64,000 nucleotides of DNA from Pyrenochaeta sp. MPI-SDFR-AT-0127 (lineage: Eukaryota > Ascomycota > Dothideomycetes > Pleosporales > Cucurbitariaceae), in NCBI GenBank assembly GCA_020747015.1, contig JAGTJM010000001.1:620001-684000 (forward strand), in the 5' to 3' direction. A program made the position numbers and the translations under genes. Shown piece after piece: positions 11,809 through 22,529 of the stretch. Each line of letters begins with the position of its first letter. Position 1 is the first letter of the stretch. The notes beneath the pieces are model-generated. The model was not told the origin of the DNA. It was given only the letters and a program-made list of their open reading frames with translations, and ran no database searches.

Positions 11809-14800
11809 ATGTCGAGCCGAACGAAGCGCAAGTTCGACATTGACCCGAACGCATCCGACCCCGAGGACTTTGACTACGACGACTCGGAGCGGCCTGCGCC
11901 ACCCCAACGTCGCCGCCATCCAGGCACGCCAGGGTCCAAGAAGAGGCCCTCCAAGCGCCAGCGACACGCGTACGGCGGCTCTGATATCGACGAGGACGAC
12001 CAAATTGAGTCGGACGACTCCTTCACAGATCGTTCAGAGTCTGAAGAGCCCGAGATCAACCCTGCCACGGGTAGAAGCGTGCGCCGGGCCACCAAGAAGC
12101 AGATTACGTACGAAGAAAGCGAAGAAGACGAGATCGAAGATACTGCATCAGAGGACGAAGAGCCTACGTCTGCCTCGCGACGCAGAGCTAAGCCGTCCAT
12201 CGAAGAAGTCGAGAAGCCTTCGCTCATCGTGAAGCTAAAGATGCCTGAGAACGCCTCTGGTCGTAATTTACGCACTCGCACTGGTAGCAAGTCTATCGCT
12301 CGCGGAAAAACACCAGATGTTCCAGGCACGCGACGCAGCAGCCGCCTTTCACATGATGTTGAGGCACCCATGGTACAACTCTCCGACTCTGGCAGACATG
12401 TCGACATTGTACGTGAAGGCACTCGCAGCCCGGAGCCGCTCATTGCACGCGCAACGAGAGGGGCTAAGGGCCCAAAGGTGGAGTACCCTAGCGCAATTAT
12501 GGAAGCCTCACAAGAAGTCTCGATGATATGCGATGATGACAGTCCCGGTCCTCTTGATGCACTGCTTCCCGGTGCTGAGACTCAAGTACAGGCCAGTAAA
12601 GAAAGCTCGCCTATACAAGAAGCTCAGCAAAAGGACGGCCAAGAGGACGAGGGAATGGAAGGCGTAATCCAGGAGTCCCAGCATGAAGGTGCTGCCGACG
12701 ACTCAGAGGAGGAAGGGCCCATCACCCGCGGGGGTCGCAACTTGAGGGTATGTTGCACTCGTCTCAGACTTTTCGAATCAAAATAACAAGCTGACAAACA
12801 GCAGTCTCGTGCGGTCTCGGCTAAACGCAAGCGTGGTGCCGATGAGAGCAGTGACTTTGAGCCTGCTGCTGAGGACGAAAAGGAAGAAGAATTATCAGAA
12901 TCAGATCAAGGCAAGGGCAAGGGCTCTGCATCTGAAAGTGCCTCGGGCTCAGGACGTCGATCGAACCGTTTGCGAGGGAGAAATCGACAGTCTCAACGAA
13001 GTAGACGCAACTCTTCGTCTGGAGAATCTGGGCTAGACGAGGAGGAACTGCAAGATGAACTTCAAGAACTTGGCAGCAGCAAGCGACGGCGCCTCAGTAG
13101 ACGCGTCCCAGATAACGATTTGGCATACGACTCGGCACCCACACGTCGCGCTCGTGCTCGCGCTAACCCAGACTACCGCGTTGTCCGCCCAGAGTTGAAT
13201 GCAGTGTTTGAGGCTGACGATGATGCACCTGCTCCCGAAAAGTCTCGATCGAGAGGTGGGCGTTCAACTTACAAGAGTCTATGGGGTAATCGGGGCCCCT
13301 TTGGCGGTGGCGTTGAAGGAGGTATGGGTGCAGCTGGCATCGACTCTGACAGCAGCGATGACGAGAATCAAAAGATGCCAAAGCCTCTCGGAGGCATGAT
13401 TGGCATGACTCCAACTACAGCAACGGCTCCTACATTCGGATTCCCTCAGACCCACAATGCAGACCCACAACAAGCATCAGGAGGAGGCCCAGCAAATCTT
13501 GGAAAAGTCAAAGACAAAAAAGCTCTCGCTGATGCTGACCCACTTGGAGTCGATCCTAACGTCAATTTCGATGGGGTTGGTGGTCTCGACGATCACATCA
13601 ACAAGCTTAAAGAGATGGTTATGCTTCCTTTACTCTACCCCGAAGTCTTCCAACGCTTCAAGATTACACCACCCCGAGGTGTACTCTTCCATGGTCCGCC
13701 CGGTACTGGTAAAACGCTTCTCGCTCGTGCGCTGGCTTCAAGCGTCAGCACACATGGCCAAAAAGTAACTTTCTACATGCGCAAAGGCGCCGATGCTCTC
13801 AGCAAGTGGGTGGGAGAAGCTGAACGACAGCTCCGCCTTTTGTTCGAGGAAGCGAGGAAAACCCAGCCGAGCATTATCTTCTTCGACGAAATCGATGGTT
13901 TGGCACCCGTACGCTCCAGTAAGCAAGAGCAAATCCACGCTTCCATCGTCGCCACTCTACTCGCTCTCATGGACGGTATGGATGGTCGCGGCCAAGTTAT
14001 CGTGATAGGCGCTACGAATCGCCCAGACTCGGTTGATCCAGCTCTAAGACGCCCTGGTCGCTTCGACCGTGAATTCTACTTCCCATTGCCTGATGTCGCC
14101 GGGCGGCGTTCGATTATCAACATCCACACTCAGAAGTGGGAGCCACCCTTAAAACCAGAGATGAAAGATCAACTTGCAGAACTGACCAAGGGCTATGGCG
14201 GTGCCGATATTCGAGCACTGTGTACAGAGGCTGCGTTGAATGCTGTACAGGGAACATATCCCCAAATCTACACGTCTGAGAAGAAGCTCTTGATTGACCC
14301 AAGCACCATCAAGATCCTTGCGAAGGATTTCATGATATCGGTCAATAAAATGGTTCCATCCTCCCAGCGAACAGTCACAGCAAGTGCCGCACCGCTTGGC
14401 AAAAACATCGAGCCGCTCCTAAGGAGGCCACTAGCACAGGTCCTAAAGCGCATCGATGAGCTCATACCGAGGAGAAAGAAGCTCTCTGCGCTTGAGGAAG
14501 CGGAGTATGACGATCGCGAGGACGAGAAGGGTTTTGAACGCGAAGCCATTATGCGCAATTTTGAAAGCAGCAGGATCTTCAGGCCTCGTCTTCTTATCAC
14601 TGGCTTGCAAGGCATGGGTCAGCAGTACCTAGGAGCTGCACTTCTGAACAAAATCGAGGGTCTGCATGTGCAGTCATTTGATCTCCCGACTATCTTAGAG
14701 GATCCTACTCGGACTCCTGAAGCAGCCATCACACAACTCTTCACTGAGGTCCGGCGACATAAACCCAGCGTCATCTACATCCCTTCGGTTGATGTCTGGT

Positions 14801-16854
14801 ACCAGACGTTACCGGGGCCAGCGATCAAAACCTTCAAACTTCTTCTACGTAGTGTTGGGGCGAACGAGCCGATTATGTTGCTGGGTGTCATGGAGCTGCT
14901 CAGTGAGAAGGAGAAACCGGATCGACAGATGATGATGGATCTATTCTTATTCTCGCAGAACAACCTGTTCCAACTGGACCGACCAGACAAAGAAGGTCGC
15001 GACGAGTTCTTCAACAACATTAGCCACTACATTCGCATGTCCCCGGCTGACTTCCCCGACCCAGACAACAGAAAGAAGCGAATATTGCCTCAATTAGAGG
15101 CTGCACCTATCATTGCTCCAGTCATTGATCCTAAAGAGCTTGCGGCACGGGAGAAATTGCAGAAGAAGCAAGACAGGATGACGCTCAACAAGCTGAAGAT
15201 TGTTATTCAGCCTGTCATGGATCAATTGAAGCGGCAATACAGAAAATTCTTCAAACCAATCTTGGAAGAAAGCTGGTATGCGTATCTTCTCGAGGAACAA
15301 GATCCGGACCATTTCGGAACAGATCTTCCTCCAGAGCAGCAACAAGAACAAGGAGTCGTGCGACCGTGGGAATTCTCCAAGGATTCAAAAGGCGTCGATG
15401 TTTTGCTGCACGTCGAAAGTGGCAACAAATACTACAACCTCGACCTTGGCAATATCGAGAAGCGTCTCTCAAATGGTTACTACAAACGGCCGAAAGACTT
15501 CTTATTTGATATCAGGACTCTTGGGAAGGATGCAAAGACATACGGTGATGCGGAGCGAGTTCTGAAGGGTAATGAGATGGCGGCGAACGTAGAGGTTGAT
15601 ATGGAGATGATTGGGCAGCAGAATCCTGGGTTGTTACCAGAGTGTGAGGCTGTCTATCTTCGCGAACTAGAGAGGGAACGAAAAGCACAGGAGAAGCGCA
15701 ACAAGGCCCTTGCGGATGGCAAAGACGTGTCAACCGAGATTGCCCGAGTTCCGCCAGAACAATCGCTCGGTACAACCGAGACATCGGGGCCTATCATCTT
15801 GGGTGAGCCCATTCCTGGTCGTGCAGCCATGCCTCCAGTGACGCCGCTGAGACCCGCTCCCACTGGGCCACTGTCCAACGGGACGAGTGGAGAAGAAGGC
15901 GCGCATCAGACACAACCGAATGGCTCGACGATACCTTCTCGGACTGATGACGACACACACATGACGGACAGCCAGGATCTAAACGTGAATACGCAGAACG
16001 ATTTCCATTTTCAGACGCCAAATAGGATCGATACGCAAGCGACTCAGACTCAGACCCAGAAGTCACAAGTTTCGGGCCGTACATTCATGGGTCCTAACTC
16101 AAATTATAACGACTATCACAACAGTGCATCAACCACTACGTCCGGTCAAAAGACATCGAACCGCTCTTCGGACAACAAGTTCGGGACACAAAGTAGCAAC
16201 GGTGCTGCTCCGTCCGGTATTCCCAACTTTTCAGAAATGATACCTGACGCGGGCGGGTCACAACTGCCCGACACACAAGGTTCGCCAACCATTTTCTTTG
16301 ATCAAAGTCTTCGATATTATTCTCGCTTTTCTCCAGAAGACACAGCTAACAATTTTTTCGATACAGAGGTGCACTACGTCAGCAGTCAGCTGTCCAATTC
16401 GCAGCATTCGCAGACATCGCAGCCGCCAAGTACTATGGCTGCGCCTGCGCCGCCTCGACACACGGCAAACTTAACTGATATCCTCAATGATGAGGAGCCG
16501 AAGCCGCAACTCATTCTAGACGAGATGATGCTCGACGAGCTTCACCGCAAACTGATCGCCTCAACTTCAGGCTGTTCTCTTGAACAGCTCGAACAGATCA
16601 ATGCCGCGCTAATGGACTGTATCTGGAAGCACCGCGCCGATTATAATCGTAATGTTGTGCTTCAGCAAGTCAAGGAGGCTTTCAACGTTATCATCAAAGA
16701 TATACAGACTATGCAGCAGATATTGAAGTCGAGTCAGGATGAGGAAGAGGCGCAGAACGCTCGTTATCTTGGGTATGGTGTTGGGACGCAGCCGGGACTG
16801 CCACCAGCGAGCCAAGACGATTGGTTTTTGCAGACACAAGCAACTCGTCGTTAG
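11809..16854 (+). CDS. YTA7: AAA-ATPase with bromodomain, Yta7/ATAD2 family chromatin protein
   Basis: Nuclear AAA+ protein of the Yta7/ATAD2/Abo1 family, which handles histone H3-H4 and regulates chromatin. Exon 1 is 11809-12747 and exon 2 starts at 12802 (or 12805: the acceptor is a tandem CAGCAG), giving 1663 or 1662 residues. The start is the ATG in the MSSRTKRKF context. Residues 1-500 are acidic and basic, disordered and rich in Ser/Glu/Asp. The first AAA domain has Walker A GPPGTGKT at 611-618, Walker B FFDEIDG with D675-E676, and a good arginine-rich C part (ALRRPGRFDREF). The second AAA domain is degenerate: its P-loop position reads GLQGMGQQ (914-921) with no Lys. The bromodomain-like region is about 1107-1245 and is non-canonical. 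A Gln/Ser/Thr-rich stretch follows, then a conserved helical end (about 1530-1640). It is longer than yeast Yta7 (about 1380 residues), mainly through linkers. Confidence 0.93.
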
Positions 16855-17422
16855 GAAGTGATGCGCCTGCTTTGGCAGTCCCTGGTTGGATGGATATGTT
16901 CACTCCTTGGTACATTTGGTGCTTATTGGCGTTCACATGCATTGGGTGTCTGGCAAGACTTTGACGGCGTTGCAAGGACGACGTGTGCGTTTACTAGCAA
17001 GGATGGCCTTCTCATGCGTTGCTTACATTACCACCACCATGTACTTACTATTCGCGCTTTTAAAGTCGTGGGTCGTTGGTTAGATACTTTTTGGGCCATG
17101 TACTCAATAGCATGTGCTTTGCGTATAGGAGCCGTCAGAGCTATCGTAGATATCAATTAATGGCCTTTTCATGTGTACACTCACTTATCCCTCAACAATC
17201 TTCCGCGTTGCGTTGAGCATGACGAAGAATCGGTCACTGTATTACTATGCACTAGGTGTACCACACACAGCAAGCGAGCATCCCCGGAATGTAAGCTGCA
17301 CACTGTCAACCTGCCAGATGACCACTGTTAAGGCCAGTGGTCGCACAACGCTGACCGGTACTGGTCGCACAAACGGCATCGGTCCGCCCCTCACTGTCTC
17401 ACTCTCGTATGCGCCGGTGTCC

Positions 17423-17449
17423 GAAGTCGTGGTACCAGAACACGACTTC
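17423..17449. repeat. inverted repeat, 9-bp arms
   Basis: GAAGTCGTG at 17423-17431 is matched by CACGACTTC at 17441-17449 with a 9-base spacer, so a hairpin or a dimeric protein site is possible. It lies in the gene-poor interval about 600 bp past the Yta7-like stop. Confidence 0.6.
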
Positions 17450-18278
17450 GACTATGTACAGCAATTGCGGCGCATGATCTGGCCATGAGAACTCTGAAAA
17501 GTAAGGGAATGCTCAGCTGTACGAGAACAAACGTGAATGAGGGGTAACTAATGACGCATAGTTCTTTCTGTGTTGCATGTACGAAGGAGTTGTCTACCTG
17601 TTTTGGAACAGTTTTACTTGTCTCGCTTCAAGATGAAGTCGCCAGGGCTGTCCAGCAGGCTGTGGTACTTCTCTTGGACTGAACTACACGTGATCTGTGA
17701 TACATTGTACGTATCGTCGATCGTCTTAATTCTTATTATTAATATTCTCGCGTGTCAAGCGACGCTTCACTTCCCAATATGCAGTCCTTTAAGATTGCGC
17801 TTGCCGGAGCAATGAATAGACACGGCCCCCTTAAAGGGCCAAAGCATCATTTTAGGCATTCGATAAGCACGCCGTCAGCCGTACATCTATTGTTGGTCTA
17901 GACAAGCACTTCTAGAAGCGTAGAAGCAATGTACGTGAGATCTATGTGAGACCTGGTCTGTGGGTTTAGCTGTGAACCTGTGCAAATCCCCCCAGAGCCG
18001 CATTTTTTGTGGATCCGGAGTTCATAGTCAGCAAAGCTGAAGGCCTAAAAGGGGGAAGCCTTCTCGTAATGGATGCGACATTTAGTGGGTTTGAGGACAT
18101 TGATGGAATGGTATTGGAGCGCAAGTTTGGTTGAGAAAGTCAAAACTGAAGCCGCAAAATATCCACACGAAACGCGTTTGTCTGGATCATTTTTTTTTCT
18201 CGGCGACACCGACATGGGACTATTGAGGTGGCAGATGATAAAAAACCTCCGAAAGGAAATTGCAAGAGAGTGGGAGGC

Positions 18279-18298
18279 GTGCGGAGTGCGCTCCGCAC
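18279..18298. repeat. inverted repeat, 8-bp GC-rich arms with 4-base loop
   Basis: GTGCGGAG, loop TGCG, then CTCCGCAC. This is a compact stable hairpin. No T-run follows and no gene ends nearby, so a terminator role is not supported. Confidence 0.6.
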
Positions 18299-20416
18299 AC
18301 CACGCTTTGTGATCCTGAAGCTTATTCACCGCCTCAAGTCTTCCACACGGTGGGCTTTCGGGTGATAGCATACGAAATGCACTTTGCTTTTGCTTGTCTA
18401 ATGAGCTTAAAGGAGTCGATCGGTGTGCCTTCTGAGCCATGAATGAGCTTGACGCCGTAAGGCGCGGGGCGAGCCAGTTCAAACACCGCCCACCTGCCAG
18501 CGCCTAAGCGCCGAAAGTCCTTTAGAGAAAAGACTCATTGTCTCAACCTGAACACCTGGTCCTTGAGCCAGGGATGAACCCGATACACAGGGCCATGCCG
18601 TGGTTGATGTCGACGGAAGTGGCCCGTTCTGTAAGGCGTGCGCGTAGGATAAAGAAGAAGTGCCGAGAATAAGGTGCGACTTGTACAGCCTCGTGTCCTC
18701 GAACAGAAACGAAAGCAGATTTTTCTTTCCACGAACGAGCGCGGCGAGCGCCGATATTGCGCATTGATGGTTCGTGGATGTGGGTAGCGTTGAGAGCCGC
18801 CAAGACCCCTTTTCCTGGGGTAAACTTGCCCCAAATTCGCCGGGGTAGGTGCCCCGTGCGCGGCGAGACAGCAGGCGGAGCATTGATATCACAGCTGGTA
18901 TTGTGGGGATCAGTTGATCCTTCCATTATCATCATGCGTCTCACAGGATAAACTCTTCATATTGCAGTTTTTGATGATTGTTGTTTGGAAGCCGAGCTTC
19001 TATTGCCGGTGGTGTTAAAGCAAGACCACATGGCAACCACACCAATGCAGTTCTACCAGAGGCACCCATGTCCATCTCCCGCCGGTGCCTCGAACGGCGC
19101 CGAAGACGACTCGCCAATCACGCACGCCATGCCGGTCGACCAGACCAACCGGCGCACGGTGTTTGGACGGTGGTGCAGCTAAAATGGGACGCGTGCACCG
19201 ATCCCGCAGTGGCTGCGCTGGGGCTAAGCTGACAGCCCGGAGTTTGGGCTTTGTGTGGAATGAGCACAAACGTTGAATGGCAGGGGTCGTGCTCATATCA
19301 CACATCAGCGATGAGAGATTGATTAACATGGGGGGGTTTTCTCCGGCTTCGTTGCGAGGAACGGACCTCTGGAAAATCCCGGTAAGGAGAGCCCAGGACC
19401 TAGAATCTAGGCGCTGAGGCTGAGGGCGACTAGTGCAGATCAGATCAACTCCCGCTGAGCTCTTTGACAACCTCAGCATCAGCATGAATGGTGTTATCTC
19501 ACTACATGAGTAAGATGCATAGGTACTTCCAGTCTCGTCATGGCACATCCTCGGCTTCCCCTCGTGGTGAATTCACCCGGCCACACGACTCACTGGCCTT
19601 GGCTGCACTGCTGTGCCCTGCAGCCTTCTACCAACGAAAGGTCAAGTTTCGGCAACAGCAGGTTAACCGACCGAGCACCCCTCATGGTCCAGAAACGCCA
19701 CTCACCCTCCATGATGGGGGTGCCATGGCTGTGGAACTCAAAATACAGAGTGTCCACTGTGCCGCATCGCGGGCATTGCGGGCCTTCTGTTGGCTGCATG
19801 GCCGTAACGCCATGTCAGATGACGCTCTGACTGCTCTTTCAGTCTGGAAGCCTCGTGTTGGCACTCAAGAATGTTGATGACATGCAGTGACGACCAAGCT
19901 GCTTCGAGAGAACGCGCAAGATGCTGCCTTTGATCCGGGCCAGCATCACCGTGCCTCACTAGAAGTCCCGGATCTATTCACGCTGCGTCCCCCGCCGGTT
20001 GTCTTGGGGTTTCGTGTTGATGCCACTGCCACGTTTGGAGATTAGGAATATTCTTCGTTTAGACTAGGGCTAGCATTGGCGCCGTAATTGCCACGAGCTG
20101 CGCTACCCTAGCGTTCCCTTGTTATCGGTGGAAACAGTAAGGAACCGGGGTTGTGTCGTATAGTGGGTCCCCAGATTACCTTGTACACATGGTGTAGCGG
20201 ACGGCAGTCAGCACCCGCCCTCTTATTTGGGTCCCCCTCGGCCATCGTACAATATCGTCCTGATCCCCGGGAGATCAAGATCTGTATTTTCTGCGCCTTT
20301 GCCGGACCTGCACGCCATCCACACTCTTTCTTTTAGGTTCACGGATTCGACTTCGACATGACACATCTGTAGGAGATTATCTCTTGGTGCGCAGTCACTG
20401 GGCATATCTACGGACA

Positions 20417-21715
20417 ATGGTTGAACAAATAACTCTGGATAAGGACTCGAAGTCGTTCCCCCTCCCGGAACACATTTATCCATGGCTACGAGCAGTCGTC
20501 GCCTTTGGATTCATCAGCTTCTTTGCCTCGGTGGCGCTGCTCTTCGTCCTCATCTTTAAACTCGTCTCATGGCAAATAAAATCCAAGAAGACGAATCAAT
20601 TCGTCATTCTCATCTTCAACCTCCTATGGGCCGACATCCAGCAGGCACTTGCCTTCTTACTAAACGTTGAGTGGATACGACTGGGCTCGTTGCAGATAGA
20701 GAATCCAGTATGCTTTGCCCAAGGATGGCTTGTATCAACAGGAGATCTTGGTAGCGGAGTCTGGTGTTTTGCGATTGGATTACACACATTCGCGTCTGTA
20801 ATATTGGACTATCGGTTGAAGCCTCGATACTTTTACCTGACTATCTTCCTACTCTGGGTGTTTATCGTCGGCGTATCTTCGATTGGGATCGCACTGCACC
20901 CAGGTAACCTCTATGTTCGGTCTGGAGTGTGGTGCTGGATCCGTCACGATCTTAATGATCTACGTCTCTGGACTCACTATGTCTGGATCTTCATATTGTA
21001 AGTTCTGTCGCAATATCTCAACTCGACCGAGTCTGACAATTTCAGTGAGTTCGGCAACGTCCTAGTATACGCCGTCATTTACACCATGCTCATCCACCGA
21101 ATAAGAAACGGCTATTACACAGTTGAAGAAGCCAAACGCGTGAAATCAATCGCCAACCTCATGGTAGTTTACCCACTTGTCTACGTAGTATGCACCATCC
21201 CTCTCGCCTCCGCACGTATGGCCTCCATGTCCGGCCACCCACCCTCACTCGCACGCCTCTGCTTATCAGGTGCAATGATCACGTCGAACGGCTGGCTAGA
21301 TGTCCTCTTGTACACATGCACGAGACGCATTATGATATTCAGCGACGCACCACCGTCAGACGAAAACGGCATCGACACCTTCTCCACATTCTGGGTGGAG
21401 AAATCCAGACGCTTCGGCGGTGAATGCACTGTCGAAGCTGTCGCGCCACACAGAAATCGGCGCGGCAGGAGCAGAGTTACGCTCCCGTCGGGCACCGACT
21501 CCTCCGACGATTTGTGCGGAACCAGTAAGGATATCAAGCTGGTGACTACAACACAAGTCACCAGCGAACCCGCCCTACCAGAAGATTACGAAGAAATGGA
21601 AGCCGAGGCGCGCAGAGCGCGTCCGCGATCACCAATGGGACGATGGAGTGAGGAAACGTCAGAGTCTAGAAATCTTAGTCTCAAGGAGTTGGGTATTGCG
21701 CATTTACCGCAGTGA
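20417..21715 (+). CDS. Git3/Gpr1-type G-protein-coupled receptor
   Basis: Probable plasma-membrane seven-helix receptor of the fungal Git3 class, whose known members sense glucose or other nutrients and act through a G-alpha to cAMP/PKA. Exons 20417-20997 and 21046-21715, with a 48-nt intron (GTAAGT...TTTCAG) restoring the frame as IFEFGNV; 416 residues. Seven hydrophobic segments are visible: five before the intron, one crossing it, and the conserved C-terminal pair around VKSIANLMVVYPLVYVVCTIPLA and the following LDVLLYT segment, typical of Git3 C-terminal domains. Cysteines C95 (extracellular end of helix 3 region) and the CW pair in loop 2 could form the usual disulfide. The cytosolic tail of about 120 residues is Ser/Thr/Arg-rich with acidic patches. 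The ligand is unknown. A TTG-initiated upstream extension in frame is ignored. Confidence 0.83.
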
Positions 21716-22529
21716 AAAAAAGAAGCGGTCGGAGTTTTTCTTTTCGAAATCAATTCCACTTTTCAACTTCCCCGGGGAAAGCCCTATCTGACTCGCTTGG
21801 GTCTTACTTGCCAGCATCGGCTCTATTGTACGTGGAGCACCCGAGTTTCGTACATACTCCCGAGCGCGAAGGGGATCACCGATCTGTGGGGAAGCATGCG
21901 GGGAGACCCGCTGGACGTGATGCATTGCGAGAGGAAGTGTGGAGGTCGAGATTATACCCACTTGTTTTAGTAATATAGTTGAGAAGGACTAGAAGACATA
22001 GTCGCCCAGTAATCATCGTGAGACATTCCAGTCTCAGGAAAAGGGACGAAAGGCCCAGCATTAATACACGCATTCAATGGTCGTCATCATTCAACGTCAT
22101 TATGCTTACATCAACATGCATGATGTGACTGCCATGTGCTGACTGCCGAACCTTCGGCGTAAATACTTCACTCTATCACAAACTGATGAAAATATACTTT
22201 CGGCCTAAATACGCATTTGCCCCACCTATTCCAGTCCAACTCTGCCACGTTTACTGCGTAAGGAAGGGCTAGTTGGGTTCCATATCTGACCATTTCAAAT
22301 GAGGGAATGCAAGAGTCCAAAAGGGATATTTGCATTTTGGTAGTAAGACTAGACTATAGATCCTTCAAAGTCTTTGAACGCTATCAAGTCGTGAGCGACT
22401 GCGGAATCCGTAGAAAAGCGCCTCTATAAATTTGAAAACATGTGTATGAATACAAATTTGTATGGTCGCTCAAACCTGCACGCCGTCTCAATGCAAAATG
22501 CACACGTACATTGCAAACCAGGTCAATGT
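21716..22529. other. intergenic between convergent genes
   Basis: Convergent 3' flanks of the GPCR and the ZZ/EF-hand gene. AT-rich toward 22100-22450. No gene or repeat recognised. Confidence 0.6.

Larger units (their letters stand above)
16855..20416. other. 3.5-kb gene-poor interval
   Basis: No open frame here shows a domain, a start in good context or continuity across introns. A 56-codon frame from ATG 17318 to 17488 is the only mildly protein-like one, and I do not call it. Two perfect inverted repeats occur (17423-17449 and 18279-18298). No tRNA, TE protein fragment or tandem array was recognised. Confidence 0.55.

Noticed and set aside
17318..17488. 56-codon ATG frame (within a 105-codon frame from 17171)
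   Set aside because: Somewhat protein-like at the end, but no homology is recalled and it lacks other support, so it was not called.
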